From Serripes groenlandicus (taxonomy: Eukaryota; Mollusca; Bivalvia; Cardiida; Cardiidae), in assembly GCA_031761405.1 (NCBI GenBank), contig JASEVX010000011.1, forward strand, positions 16,117,609 to 16,181,608: DNA of 64,000 nucleotides, written 5' to 3'. Position numbers and translations under genes: made by a program. Positions 35,671 through 46,517 of the stretch are shown in pieces. Below the pieces are notes generated by a model. That model saw nothing but the letters and a program-made list of their open reading frames with translations, did not search any database and was not told the origin of the DNA. Within the stretch, counting starts at the first letter, position 1, and every line of letters starts with the position of its first letter.

Positions 35671-37104
35671 CTAGCCCACTGATCCATTACTGCTGACCGA
35701 ACTGTATCCCCGCTTCCTGTGTATACTATCGTGGAAGGATCTTGGGTTGATTTCTAATATATGCGGGGATCCAGACGCCGTCCCGTTGAATACTTCATCT
35801 TGTTCACCGATTTGCTGGTGTTTGAGGCTCGACTTTATTCCCGGAAGCTGACTTATAAAGATCACCATCTTTCGGTGACTTTTGATTTTGAGATCAGAGC
35901 AGTAGTATCCCATGATTGACCAGGGCATAATGGTGGACGTGATTTCTTGCCGGAAGTGCTGCGATGCGCATGCAATTGTCTTTTCTAACAGGAACAAGAT
36001 TCCCGGAAGCACTTGGGACGCGTTCAAAGATTTTAGGGATACAGGTGTGCAACGTCCCTCTCCACATTTATGTAGAGTCAGAAATATATTGAGAAGATCC
36101 CGTAGATCGTGTTCATTCTCACATTTAGCCGTGAATGTCGCCATAGCGTCGTACGTTTCAAAGAGCTCCTGGCAAACTATCGGGCATTCTGTATGAATCA
36201 CCTCCGACAAGTTCAAATGACTCGTGGCCGAATCCAGCGCGCGTTTTACCGTCTCGTGCAGGCGTTCAAAGACGAGCCAGACGACATACGTCCTCAAAGA
36301 CCAAACGAAAATGCCCGCCAGCGTCTCACGCCAAGTAACGCCGATATACCTACAGGGTAAACTCTCTGTGACGTCACGTACTGGAGAGATGTATGGTCGC
36401 CGGAAGCTGCTGTTATTGATTGGAATGATCTTACACATAGGCCACGGATCTTCCTCCAGCATGAATTCCACTTCATGTCTCCATCGGCGGCCAGCGAAGT
36501 TGAAACATACTCGCAGGTAATGAATTTCTAATTCCGTTTCACCTTCGTCGTTTTCAGCGCCGTCGACGACGTATATAGGACCCCCAGGTTTACGGATGTC
36601 ACATTTCTGGAACTCCTCGTGGTTTGTCTTCGTTATTAGAATTCTGGACACGGATTTGTCCTCCGCTGGATAATCAAGAACTTCCAGAAAATATACGTTC
36701 ATTTTAGTGAAAATACTTTCACTTGCATTGTTTGTGAGAGAGATCGCGAGTTTTAAGTTGCCAAGGGTGCTGGTTTCTTCCGGACCAAGGCGTTCCTCAA
36801 TATCCGGCTTAAACCAGAGTCCCTGAATTGTGTGGTAATTCCTCAGAATGCTGAAGTCGTCTGTAGGGTTGATCGTCGTGCTCTGATTGGCGAATATTGG
36901 TATTGCGTCATCGAATGTGAGTATGCTTGTGACGCAATCAAATTTTGTGTAGTACGTTTGTAGAACTGGCGAGAGGTTGTCGTTCTTGATTTTCCCGGAA
37001 ATGAGGTAATATTGTTTGTCGTCCTGCGCGGGCATCCATAATGTGAGGGTGTCATCTTGTAAGTAAATATCTGTCAGCTTTCTGTGGTTTGGGCGGTATT
37101 CGAT
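35671..37104 (-). CDS. unrecognised protein, 3'-terminal exon (477 codons, 5' partial)
   Basis: This is the longest uninterrupted frame after the CARD gene, and its base composition is richer in GC than its flanks. The first ATG of the frame is at 37035, but the frame stays open to 37104, where the minus strand reads TTTTTCAG just before ATC GAA TAC. I therefore take this as a terminal exon beginning in phase 0, adding 23 residues (IEYRPNHRKLTDIYLQDDTL onward). The N-terminal half (about residues 1-230) looks beta-rich and ends in a W/F-rich stretch (FNFAGRRWRHEVEFMLEEDPW). The second half looks helical, with a hydrophobic segment near residues 255-277 (ETLAGIFVWSLRTYVVWLVF) that is too rich in Arg/Glu to call a membrane span. 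The tail is Ser/Gly-rich (YSSVSSNGSVG). I recognise no family. The upstream exons were not found. It lies 5.5 kb downstream of the CARD gene on the same strand. Confidence 0.75.
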   Translation of the reverse strand: MEYRPNHRKLTDIYLQDDTLTLWMPAQDDKQYYLISGKIKNDNLSPVLQTYYTKFDCVTSILTFDDAIPIFANQSTTINPTDDFSILRNYHTIQGLWFKPDIEERLGPEETSTLGNLKLAISLTNNASESIFTKMNVYFLEVLDYPAEDKSVSRILITKTNHEEFQKCDIRKPGGPIYVVDGAENDEGETELEIHYLRVCFNFAGRRWRHEVEFMLEEDPWPMCKIIPINNSSFRRPYISPVRDVTESLPCRYIGVTWRETLAGIFVWSLRTYVVWLVFERLHETVKRALDSATSHLNLSEVIHTECPIVCQELFETYDAMATFTAKCENEHDLRDLLNIFLTLHKCGEGRCTPVSLKSLNASQVLPGILFLLEKTIACASQHFRQEITSTIMPWSIMGYYCSDLKIKSHRKMVIFISQLPGIKSSLKHQQIGEQDEVFNGTASGSPHILEINPRSFHDSIHRKRGYSSVSSNGSVG

Positions 37105-37112
37105 CTGAAAAA
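37105..37112 (-). other. 3' splice acceptor of the unrecognised gene
   Basis: On the minus strand the sequence TATTTTTCAG precedes the open frame that continues through the first ATG at 37035. Upstream of it in the same frame there is no continuing open frame. Confidence 0.55.
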
Positions 37113-38811
37113 TATGAAACTCTTTATTACATATGTGTCTGGCCTTTTAGGGGTCCCCTTTTCTTTGCGTGCATTAAATACTCCGGCGAAACAATGCACA
37201 GTCTCACCAAAGTATTTACTGTCCGCCTTCTTGTTATATAGCAGTCCTCGGTGCATCTTACGACAAAAGAAATGACAGTGAGGTCTCAATGCTTATAAGT
37301 CTATAATAGTCTTTCCCACCTGCAGACGTTTTAAACGCATCTGCAGCCAACGTCTTTTGAAAAAAAAAATTCAAAAGGACAAATTAGTTATGACACAATA
37401 TTTTACAACTCTATTCAAGAATATTTGTTTTTATTTGTAGAGGGTTAAACCAGAGACATATAAACACACGGACAATTAACCTACATTAGACAAATGTAGA
37501 AGTCTAAGTGAAAATTAATTACGACACTACAAATTCTTATTTCAAACTATCATCGAACACATCCAGGTAATTTCAGGGTCCTTTTTTACTTCGAGATATT
37601 GCGAGATCACTGTTGCAACTCTGATATCAGTGGTGGTCAAAGGACGACCTCATTGACGCCGGGTGGAAACGCGGAGTCAGTATTGAATAGGTTTAAATTG
37701 TGTACCATGGAGTGACGTAATCGAATAGGAAGCAACCAACATTATGATTGTAAAGAAAAACTCTGTAATATGTTGGAAAAAACAACCTTTATGAATCAAT
37801 AAATTGTATTTACTGATTTAAAAAACAAAGAGATACAAAATACGTATGTCTTCTACGTTATATCAAAACTTTAGACACATTTAATTTGTATTTAATAACT
37901 TTTTAAACCGTTTATTGGTAAAAATTAAGAAACTTCATCTTGTATGACATATAATAATTGCAGTCATTGTTAAGCAAACTGTAAACCAAATGGTTTCAGG
38001 ACTAATCTTGTCATTTCAGGACTAAACTTCACATGCTGAATATCACATAGATCGTAGAATATAAAACGTCTAGTTGATCTTTCTGCTCTTGATAACCTTT
38101 TATTATAGACTACGGTAGCCAGGTGAGCATTATAGGCACATCTTGGCATTCTTGTTTAAAATAAAGGAACATTTGGCCTTCTTGTTCAAAATATTTACAT
38201 CCTGTCTGTTTGCACAAGTTATTTAAATGTACTGAACTGCATCTGCTTCCTTTTAAGACATGCTTCAAAAATAATGCGCGGCGTCTTTGATGCTTTGAGT
38301 CAAACATTCGTCTTGTTTAAGTCTGGTACGAATAATTATAATATTACTCTAGTGTAAGTAAGTAAGCCAGCATGAATGACACCCCCACCACTATCAATAA
38401 TGTGATTCAAATCAAGTGAAATGGAATAAACAAGCCATCAATAATTTAATGCTAATCCAGTGAAAATCACTGAATTATTACACACTTTAGCAAGGGGGCT
38501 AATGCCAAGAGGTAAAACGTTTTAAACTTTCATATTTACCTCCCTTAATTTAACATAAAAATCGCCTAAATGTACTAATACTATTTTTTTCATTGGACAA
38601 GATTCGTCAACTTTAAGAGAAAATGAACTTATCAATACGTTAAATTAGGAGAATAATAGCCATCCCCTAGCCATTAATTGATTAGCTCTTTTCGGCATTT
38701 GTTTAACCATCTTTGGCGTAAGCATATCTATTTATATCATTAGTCCTATTTAAGCCGTTTTCTATATTTAGCTTCATATTATCCAATTTGTAAAACTCCA
38801 CTACGCAGATG
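37113..38811. other. upstream intron or intergenic sequence
   Basis: A truncated minus-oriented hairpin element is at 37309-37446 (CTTTCCCACCTGCAGACG ... AGAGGGTTAA). The minus open frame 37074-37289 runs through the splice acceptor in a different frame and is not supported. No upstream coding exon was recognised. Confidence 0.4.
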
Positions 38812-38883
38812 TCCGATGTGGTCTAGTGGTTAGGATTCCTGGTTTTCACCCAGGCGGCCCGGGTTCGATTCCCGGCATCGGAA
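38812..38883 (+). tRNA. tRNA-Glu (anticodon TTC)
   Basis: A complete 72-base cloverleaf. The 7-bp acceptor stem pairs TCCGATG with CATCGGA, followed by discriminator A. The D arm is GGTCTAGTGGTTAGGATT (A box). The anticodon stem CCTGG/CCAGG encloses the loop TTTTCAC, with TTC at positions 34-36. The T arm is CCCGGGTTCGATTCCCGG (B box). There is no intron and no CCA tail, as expected for a eukaryotic gene. There is no SINE body downstream, so it looks like a true tRNA gene and not a SINE head. Confidence 0.95.
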
Positions 38884-38889
38884 CTTAAC

Positions 38890-38894
38890 TTTTT
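38890..38894 (+). terminator. RNA polymerase III terminator of tRNA-Glu
   Basis: A run of five T residues starts 7 bases after the tRNA discriminator base. Confidence 0.7.
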
Positions 38895-39120
38895 AACGTA
38901 TATTTGTTTACTTTTATTTTTTTATACATGCATCCTTTCTTCGATCAGGAACCTCTTATAGCAGTCCCTGCTCGAACAACATTTATATTATATTATAGCG
39001 ATAATAAATAGAAAGGCATTTTGAGCGTTGACACGTTCTGTTGACGCTTCACTAAAAGTTGCCTATTGATCCGGTCAATACTAATTGAAGTTGGTCGTGG
39101 TGTAAGAGTTAGAGAGAATA
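38895..39120. other. no feature recognised
   Basis: Plain spacer after the tRNA. Confidence 0.5.
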
Positions 39121-39308
39121 AGAGCCGTACCGCAGGCTAACCCGGACAGACACTTTCCGCCTCCTGTGGATTTTCTGTTACAGGAATCATTACTCTATAC
39201 CTCTATACCCCTGAGACGGAATGTGTCGGCACGGATTAGCCTGCGCGGACTGCGCAGGCTGATCTGGGTCGATACATTACGCAGAGGCCATAATGTTGGT
39301 TTTCTCGG
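39121..39308 (-). mobile_element. palindromic MITE, AACCAACATTATGG type, one end truncated
   Basis: The right end CCATAATGTTGGTTTTCTCG is intact. The left end is cut to GAGCCGTACCGCAGGC. The centre has GAGACGGAATGTGTCGGCAC. Confidence 0.8.
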
Positions 39309-40424
39309 CTTAATTATGTCACTGGAACATAAACATTTGATATTAAATATTGTGTGAGTCACACAGGCTCGTTGGACTTAATTAACAATTACACAACGCA
39401 ACGCGAAGTAGGCCTACTAAGGACATGCGAACACGTCAATATTACACATTGTCACATGATGAATATATGTTACTGTATTAACATTACTTTGTGTAGTTCT
39501 GTATCCATGTAAATTGACATGTTATCGTTATCTTTTCGTCATGCGACAGTTGAAATTACACCGATAAGGATTGATAGTTTACTGTAATCCTTACGTTGTA
39601 ACACCGATAAAACAAACATAGCAATGATATTGAACATGTCAATATTTTCACAATTAAATCACATTTAGAAGGATATTTCATGAGTGTTTATTTATAATCA
39701 TTTTACTAAGATGATATACCGCGAGCGAGCGTCATATTTAGCTTAGTTAACGATTTTATTTAAAGTGATGATAAATAAACACGAATGAGAAATCCTGTTT
39801 TAAGTAAAACTGGAAAACCAAAATAGTAGTGTCATATGCTGATGTTTATGTAATGGGATGTTGTTAAGAGCTTTATGTGATAAATAGAGGATATTTCACT
39901 TTTATTAAACGAGTTTGCAAAGATGATATGCCACGAGGCTTGGTGAGCGTCATACTCAGCTTAGTTAACGAGTTTATTTAAAGTGATAATACATAAACAC
40001 GAATGAGATATTCTATTTATCACATGAATTGATTTATGAGGCGTAGATCTATATCGAAAAAAATGTACTCATAATTTTATTTTACATGAAATTTAACAGT
40101 TTTGGCGCCAAAGTGACTAACGTTATGACGTCAAACCGCTGAAGTGACGTCATTTTCATAATTTGGTTTCCGCGTTGTAACAAAGACTTGAGCGTTAGAC
40201 TGGAATCCAAATAAGTAGTGTCTTATGGTATTTAGTAGTGTCATAAAATATTTATGTAAGGGGATTTTGACACTCCCAGAGATTGCGTTATGTGATAAGT
40301 AAATATATTCACAAACACAACCCGGAAAGCGGAAATTGCGCAAAACGAGTCGTAATTCTTTTTCACAAAAAGCTTTCTTAATCGATTAATCTTAATTAAA
40401 TAACGACAAAGACAGAGAAGGCTC
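39309..40424. other. no gene; short duplication
   Basis: GAGCGTCATA...TTTAGTTAACGA-type text near 39720-39790 is repeated near 39935-40005 (both with TTTATTTAAAGTGAT and ACACGAATGAGA). Nothing coding was seen. Confidence 0.45.
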
Positions 40425-41520
40425 GAATCAGTAGATCAAATACTCATACTGTCAGTATTGGGTCAGTTGATCAGATACTCATACTGTAAGTATTGGGTCA
40501 GTTGATCAGATACTCATACTGTCACTATTGGGTCAGTTGATGAGATACTCATACTGTCAGTATTGGGTCAGTAGATCAAATACTCATACTGTCAGTATTG
40601 GGCCAGTTGATCAGATACCCATACTGTCAGTATTGGGTCAGTTGACCAGATACTCATACTGTCAGTATTGGGTCAGTAGATCAAATACTCAAACTGTTAG
40701 TATTGGGTCAGTTGATCAGATACTCATACTGTCAGTATTGGGTCAGTAGATCAGATACCCATACTGTCAGTATTGGGTCAGTAGATCAGATACTCATACT
40801 GTCATTATTGGGTCAGTAGATCAGATACTCAAACTGTCAGTATTTGGTCAGTTTATCAGATACTCATACTGTCAGTATTGGGTCAGTAGATCAGATATTC
40901 AAACAGTCATTATTGGGTCAGTAGATGAGATACTCATACTGTCATTATCGGATCAGTAGATCAGATAATCATACTGTCAGTATTGAGTCAGTAGATCATA
41001 TACTTATACTTTCAGTATTGGGTCAATATAGCAGATACTTATACTGTCAATATTGGGTCAGTAGATCAGATAGTCAAACTGTCAGTATTGGGTCAGTAGA
41101 TCAGATACTCATACTTTCAGTATTGGGTCAGTAGATCAGATACTTAAACTGGCAATATTCGGTCTGTAGACCAGATACTCAAACTGTCAGTATTGGGTCA
41201 GTAGATCAGATACTCATACTGTCAATATTGGGTTAGTAGATCAGATACTCATACTGTCAGTATTGGGTCCGCAAATCAGATATTCATACTGTCAATATTG
41301 GCACTCATACTGTCAACATTGGTCAGTAGATCAGAAAATCATACTGTAAGTATTGGGTCAGTATACCATATACTCATACTGCTAATATTGGATCAGAAAA
41401 ACCAAACTGGCAATATTCGGTCAGTAGATCCGATACTCATACTGTCAGTATTTTGTCAGTAGATCAGAAACTCATACTGTCAATATTAGGTCAGTAGATC
41501 AGGTTTTTATACTATCAATA
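40425..41520 (+). repeat. 35-bp tandem array (about 30 units)
   Basis: Unit TATTGGGTCAGTAGATCAGA + TACTCATACTGTCAG. Because 35 is not a multiple of 3, an open frame cycles through all three phases over 105 bases, which produces the artefactual frames at 40528-40749 and 40925-41134. Edges are more diverged than the centre. Confidence 0.95.
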
Positions 41521-42420
41521 TCGCTTATCGTTGAAAAGTACAATTTTCCCGTATAACGGGTTATTTTTGACACCTCTGACGAAAAACATTTGAGCTAACG
41601 TAGAAAACCCCTTATATTCAAGTCATTTTTATTGGTCGAAATACATTTCTGCCAGGGGGCCGGAATTGTTTCCCTTATATGCCAATAGTACAAAAAAAAA
41701 CCAGTGAAATATATATATCATAACTAAATATCAATCAATGTCTTTTTGTCTCGCCTAAGAATGTTGATCGAGACATAGACTTCTTCAATTTGTCTGTAAT
41801 TTTGTCAGATTGGTGGGTCTTGGTATATCATTCAACGGCAAAATAACCAAGGTCAAGTGCATCTTTGACGACTTAGTTAGGTTACTTAACCTTGGTTAAC
41901 ATAGACAGTAATAACATTTGTCTCCATCAACTCTTGGTTCAAATCAAAACTGGGTCAAAAGGGGTCAAAAACTTGATCACAAGGTCAAATGTTAAAAAAG
42001 CATAGTGAACACTGGAGAATTTAATGTTTTTATCCAATCTTCATGGAAATTAATCAGAACATTTGTCTCCATCAAAGCTCGAATTCAAAACTTGGTCATG
42101 GGGTGGGATAAAAACAAAAGGTCACTCGGTCAAATTTCATAATAACTTTATTAATACTCATTGGCCACATTTATCTTCCAATCTTTATGACAAATCCTCA
42201 AAGAGTTTGTCTCCTTTATAACTTATTATGACATGTGCCTTGATCTTCACTTACTTGTTACATTTTATCGATTTTAGTTCGGTTTTGTTTGCATACTGAT
42301 ACCATTCAAAAAGCGTTTTTCTAAGAAAGGCGAAAAACCATCTGCCCAAGGACTTTTATTTGTGAAAATACAAAAACATAAAATCCATTTAAAGTAAAAG
42401 GGACTTGTTTGTTTTCCTCA
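41521..42420. repeat. worn composite repeat and gene 3' flank
   Basis: From about 41750 to 42200 there is worn wording of the C/E type (TGTCTCCATCAACTCTTGGT; GGTCAAAAACTTGATCACAA). The 3' flank of the CARD gene begins near 42400. Confidence 0.5.
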
Positions 42421-42426
42421 TTTATT
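42421..42426 (-). promoter_or_regulatory. polyadenylation signal AATAAA for the tandem-CARD gene
   Basis: The plus strand reads TTTATT at 42421, which is AATAAA on the minus strand about 135 bases after the stop codon at 42559. Distance and orientation fit a short 3'UTR. Confidence 0.6.
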
Positions 42427-42558
42427 ATCCATAAATAATCTTATTGTTAACGAAACTGCCGTTTCTTTACAATGTTTCCCGCTCTGTTTCATATGCTCCT
42501 TTATCAAATGTCATCATTTATCGGAAAAATCTTAGATTGCGTATTATAATGTCATGGG

Positions 42559-44475
42559 TTAGCTGTACGAGTCGTCACTGTCAAATATTTCTTCACTGTT
42601 AGATGCTAGAAAACTATCACGAAACTCGCCCTCAATGTCACCTTGTACATGGATTGTAAACTTTGACTCCAGGATACGTAGTCTGTTTGAAGCGTGCTCT
42701 TTATACTCGAGAACATTCATTTCTGATGCGAATTCAAACGCCGTTTGCGCATGCTCAGTTGCACGCCTCACATTATGACGTCGATATTGGTAATCACATC
42801 TCGCGAGACTGAAATGCATCTGCAGTATTTTAGAAAGTTCAATATCAGACTCCTCAAGATGATGAATAATGTGTTCAGCTGTGTTTATGTCTTCAGACGG
42901 AGGCTTGAGCATGTCCATTGTATTTCCGTTATTACCACATCTCATTAAAAGGACCACCATTCGAGTTAAAGCAAATCCGAAACCGAACGGTCCATCTTTT
43001 CCGCCATCATTTTTAAAGTTCGTCATGGACCTTTGTAAACTTCTTTTAGCACGGAGATGCAGCTCATTATAGACCTGCATGGCGTTTGGTTTACTCAAAT
43101 TGAGACATGACATCTGGGTCGTCATTGTATGGGCGTCGTTAATGCATAACCATCCCGCGACTCTACCCCAGTTTACACCAGGATCCGTCTCCATTATCAT
43201 CATGGCATCGTCACGAATTGCCTTCAACTTTCCTAGTTTCTTCTGTATGATATACATCCGCAGCTTGGCTGTTAGCAACTCCAAGGTAAAGTATCGGGGA
43301 TTGCTAGTGCTCGCCACAATCTCGAGCGTGGTTTTAATGTGTGAAGAAGCTTCATCGAAATCAGCTTGAAATAAATATTTACACGCCTTTAAGTAGCCTA
43401 TGATGCACATTAAATCATGGTTTTCTGGAAAACGTTGCGTTAATATCCGTGTGGTCGAATCGAAAGTGACAATATCACCTTGGTTAACAAACGTGCTCAA
43501 ATAATCAAAGGCCACACTTAGACGTCTACTCTGTCCTTGCGAAGGAATCGAAGCCATCTGTTTACAAGTCAACATGTCAGAAACATATACATCTGCTTTA
43601 TCGTTTTTACATTCATATTGAGTGTGTTCTGAATCAACATCCTGCAAGTTTGATTTTAGTCCAGAAAGCGCCAAGCCAGTGTCGTGATTAAAATCCCTTA
43701 CTTCAATCGCGTCAAGCACGGGACCCGCTGAAGGGGAGTTTGGGAGACCACATCCTGAATCCGGTTCACAAGTAGTGTATGTTTCAGAGTTTGCACACTT
43801 AGAATCCTGGTAACATTCAACGTCTGTCCGTGATTGAGTGTTCTTATAAATAGCGTCCACTATAAATTTGTACTTTTTTGTCATGGCGTTCGCAAGCGAC
43901 CCAATTACGTCACTTCCTGTTTTAAGAAGAAGAACGAGCACAAGACGCTCACACCTTTTTCTTCTAGGGCCTTGTGATTCTATTTCTTCAACATCGTCCT
44001 CGGTTAAAACAGCGTCCTGAATTAAAATATCAAACAGATCCCGAGGTTCAACATTTTCAAGTAATACAGAAAAGTGTCCATCAATCAGTGTTCTTACAGC
44101 CGGGTTCATTTCCTTTGGGTTCGTGTTATTATGGACTCGTTCACAGAACGATTGGTATTCCAAACATGTATCTACTGTCTGTTCTTCAAATGTTTCATTT
44201 TCATTAATCGCTAATTTGTCTACAAGATGGTCTAGAGAACTTTTAGCCAATGCACGTGTGAAAGCCCCGTATGCAGACGGCCCCCGTCTCGGCAGTAGAC
44301 GTAATAACGTCTGACATCTTTCTTTTCTCGTAGAAGCAGACGATATTTCTTCAACGTCGTTTTCGGTAAGAACATCTTCCTCACACAGGCAATCTAAAAT
44401 CGATCCACGTGGTTCTAAATCACGTACAATATGGACACGATTCTTACGCAGATATTGTTTCTGTATTTGGTTCAT
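42559..44475 (-). CDS. tandem-CARD protein with long helical C-terminal region (638 aa)
   Basis: Two CARD (death-fold) domains open the protein. CARD1 is at about residues 1-88, with the helix pattern LCEEDVLTENDVEEI, then RKERCQTLLRLLPRRGPSAY and GAFTRAL, as in CRADD/caspase-type CARDs. CARD2 is at about 123-210, with LIQDAVLTEDDVEEI and RRKRCERLVLVLLLKTG. CARDs make homotypic contacts that build caspase- or NF-kB-activating assemblies. A polar linker (about 211-290) follows. The rest, to about residue 610, is helical with TPR-like spacing of Ala/Leu/Tyr (for example YLKACKYLFQADFDEASSHI and HFSLARCDYQYRRHNVRRAT). The tail is acidic (EEIFDSDDSYS). No nuclease, kinase, NACHT or helicase motif is seen. 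Start: the frame opens at 44499, but the first eight codons lie in a pyrimidine tract ending TTTTCAG at 44480, so the ATG at 44475 (MNQIQKQYLRK) is preferred. The coding region is one exon. Confidence 0.9.
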   Translation of the reverse strand: MNQIQKQYLRKNRVHIVRDLEPRGSILDCLCEEDVLTENDVEEISSASTRKERCQTLLRLLPRRGPSAYGAFTRALAKSSLDHLVDKLAINENETFEEQTVDTCLEYQSFCERVHNNTNPKEMNPAVRTLIDGHFSVLLENVEPRDLFDILIQDAVLTEDDVEEIESQGPRRKRCERLVLVLLLKTGSDVIGSLANAMTKKYKFIVDAIYKNTQSRTDVECYQDSKCANSETYTTCEPDSGCGLPNSPSAGPVLDAIEVRDFNHDTGLALSGLKSNLQDVDSEHTQYECKNDKADVYVSDMLTCKQMASIPSQGQSRRLSVAFDYLSTFVNQGDIVTFDSTTRILTQRFPENHDLMCIIGYLKACKYLFQADFDEASSHIKTTLEIVASTSNPRYFTLELLTAKLRMYIIQKKLGKLKAIRDDAMMIMETDPGVNWGRVAGWLCINDAHTMTTQMSCLNLSKPNAMQVYNELHLRAKRSLQRSMTNFKNDGGKDGPFGFGFALTRMVVLLMRCGNNGNTMDMLKPPSEDINTAEHIIHHLEESDIELSKILQMHFSLARCDYQYRRHNVRRATEHAQTAFEFASEMNVLEYKEHASNRLRILESKFTIHVQGDIEGEFRDSFLASNSEEIFDSDDSYS

Positions 44476-44631
44476 TTTCCTGAAAAGGAAATAAAACATA
44501 ATATAGCATACATCTCAAATTTTAGATAAAATGTATATAGAAAGTGGTTGGTGCTGTTGTCTTGATATCAGAGAGCAGTCAATTAAAAACATGTTAAATC
44601 ATTTCAACTCAAGACATTTTTAGTGGTTTTT

Positions 44632-46517
44632 AGATCACCTAGAGCCAAAGGCTCAAGGTGAGCTATTCTGATCACTTTTTGTCCGTCGTCCGTCCGGCGT
44701 TAACTTTTAGCTTTAAACATCATCTCCTCCCAAACTCCAAGGACAATTTCCGTGAAACATCACAGGACTGTTCCTCTGGTTGGCCTCTTTCAAAGTTGTT
44801 CAAAGATTTAAATTCCATTGAGAACTTTGGTTGCTGCGGCATCAGAAAGGGGACAAAATGTCCAAACTTTAAAAATCTTCTCCTCCGAATCTGCATGTCA
44901 GATTCAAATATAATTTGGTAGAAATGTTCCTTGGGTGACCCTCTATAAAAATTGTTCAAGCCATACTGATTGGGCGAAAAACATGGCAGTCAGGCGGCAT
45001 CAAAAAAGGGGCAAAATGACAAAATTTGAAAATTCCATTTTTATGAAAGTGCTTGTCTGATTTTAAGAAAATATAATACGAATCTTACTGTAATGATCCT
45101 CTATTTAATTTGTTTAAGCCGTTTTGATTGGTTACACAATCATAGCAACCAGGCGTCATCACAAAAGGGGTAAATTGAACTTTTAGCTACAAATGACAAC
45201 CAACTCCTACCATTCCAATAGAACAATTTCCACAAAACATCACAGGAATGTTCCTTTGGTGGTCCTCTTTCAAAATTGTTCAAAGATTAAAATTCCAATG
45301 AGAACTTTGGTTGCTGCGGTATCAGAAAAGGGGACAAAATGTCCAAACTTTAAAAATCTTCTCCTCCGAATCTGCTTGTCAGATTCAAATATAATTTGGT
45401 AGAAATGTTCCTTGGGTGACCCTCTATAAAATTGTTCAAGCCATACTGATTGGGCGAAAAACATGGCAGTCAGGCGGCATCAAAAAAGGGGCAAAATGAC
45501 AGAATTTGAAAATTCCATTTTTATGAAAGTGCTTGTCTGATTTTAAGAAAATATAATATGAATCTTACTGTAATGATCCTCTATTTAATTTGATTAAGGC
45601 GTTTTGATTGGTTACACAATCATAGCAACCAGGCGTCATCTCAAAAGGGGTAAATTGAACTTTTAGCTACAAATGACAACCAACTCCTACCATTCCAATA
45701 GACCAATTTCCACAAAACATCACAGGAATGTTCCTTTGGTGGTCCTCTTTCAAAATTGTTCAAAGATTAAAATTCCAATGAGAACTTTGGTTGCTGCGGC
45801 ATCAGAAAGGGGACAAAATGTCCAAACTTTAAAAATCTTCTCCTCCGAATCTGCCTGTCAGATTCAAATATAATTTGGTAGAAATGTTCCTTGGGTGACC
45901 CTCTATAAAAATTGTTCAAGCCATACTGTTTGGTCGAAAAACATGGCAGTCAGGCGGCATCAGAAAAGGGGCAAAATGACAAAATTTGAAAATTCCATTT
46001 TTATGAAAGTGTTTGTCTGATTTTAAGAAAATATAATACGAATCAAGAATGTTCCTTTGGTGGTCCTCTTTCAAAATTGTTCAAAGATTTAAATTCCATT
46101 GATAACTTTGGTTGCTGCGGCATCAGAAAGTGAGAAAAATACCCAAATTTTAAAATCCTTTTCCTCCATAATCTACTTGTGCGATTGCAAGATAATTTGG
46201 TAGAAATGTTCCTTAAGTGACCCTCTAAATAAACTGTTGAAGCCATATTGATTTCGTTGAAAAACAGGGCAGCAAGGCGGCATCAGAAAAGGTGCAAAAT
46301 GACAAAAACTTTATAATTCCATTCTTATTAAAGTTCTTGTTAGATTTCAAGATATAAATGGCCTTTACTGATAAGCTGTTTCTTGAGAAGTGTCCACTCC
46401 TTTGCAGTTTCATTTACACTCCCTGATAACATTTTCCCAGATATTTGCAGTTAAATATTTGCTACTAATTTACTATCAATTAGGTGATCGATTTAGGGCC
46501 ATCTTGGCCCTCTTGTT
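44632..46517 (+). repeat. composite repeat D, copy 2, with a 480-bp triplication
   Basis: Starts AGATCACCTAGAGCCAAAGG and ends GGGCCATCTTGGCCCTCTTG. A unit of about 480 bp, marked by TTTTAGCTACAAATGACAAC at 45181 and 45661 and a related start near 44704, is repeated nearly three times with very high identity. It lies in the predicted 5'UTR intron of the CARD gene; its small frames (44658-46413) are not exons. Confidence 0.85.

Noticed and set aside
36224..36520. Plus-strand frames of up to 98 residues across the unrecognised exon
   Set aside because: Shadows of the long minus-strand coding frame.
37074..37289. 71-residue minus frame upstream of the unrecognised exon
   Set aside because: It crosses the acceptor in a different frame and stops shortly after; better explained as intron.
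40528..41134. Open frames with repeated QYWVSRSN-like peptides
   Set aside because: They are readings of the 35-bp tandem array in rotating phases; no start context, no domain.
42745..44314. Plus-strand frames of 63-96 residues over the CARD gene
   Set aside because: Antisense shadows of the minus-strand CARD coding region.
44658..46413. Several frames of 62-87 residues on both strands
   Set aside because: All are within the 480-bp units of composite repeat D in an intron and repeat each other.
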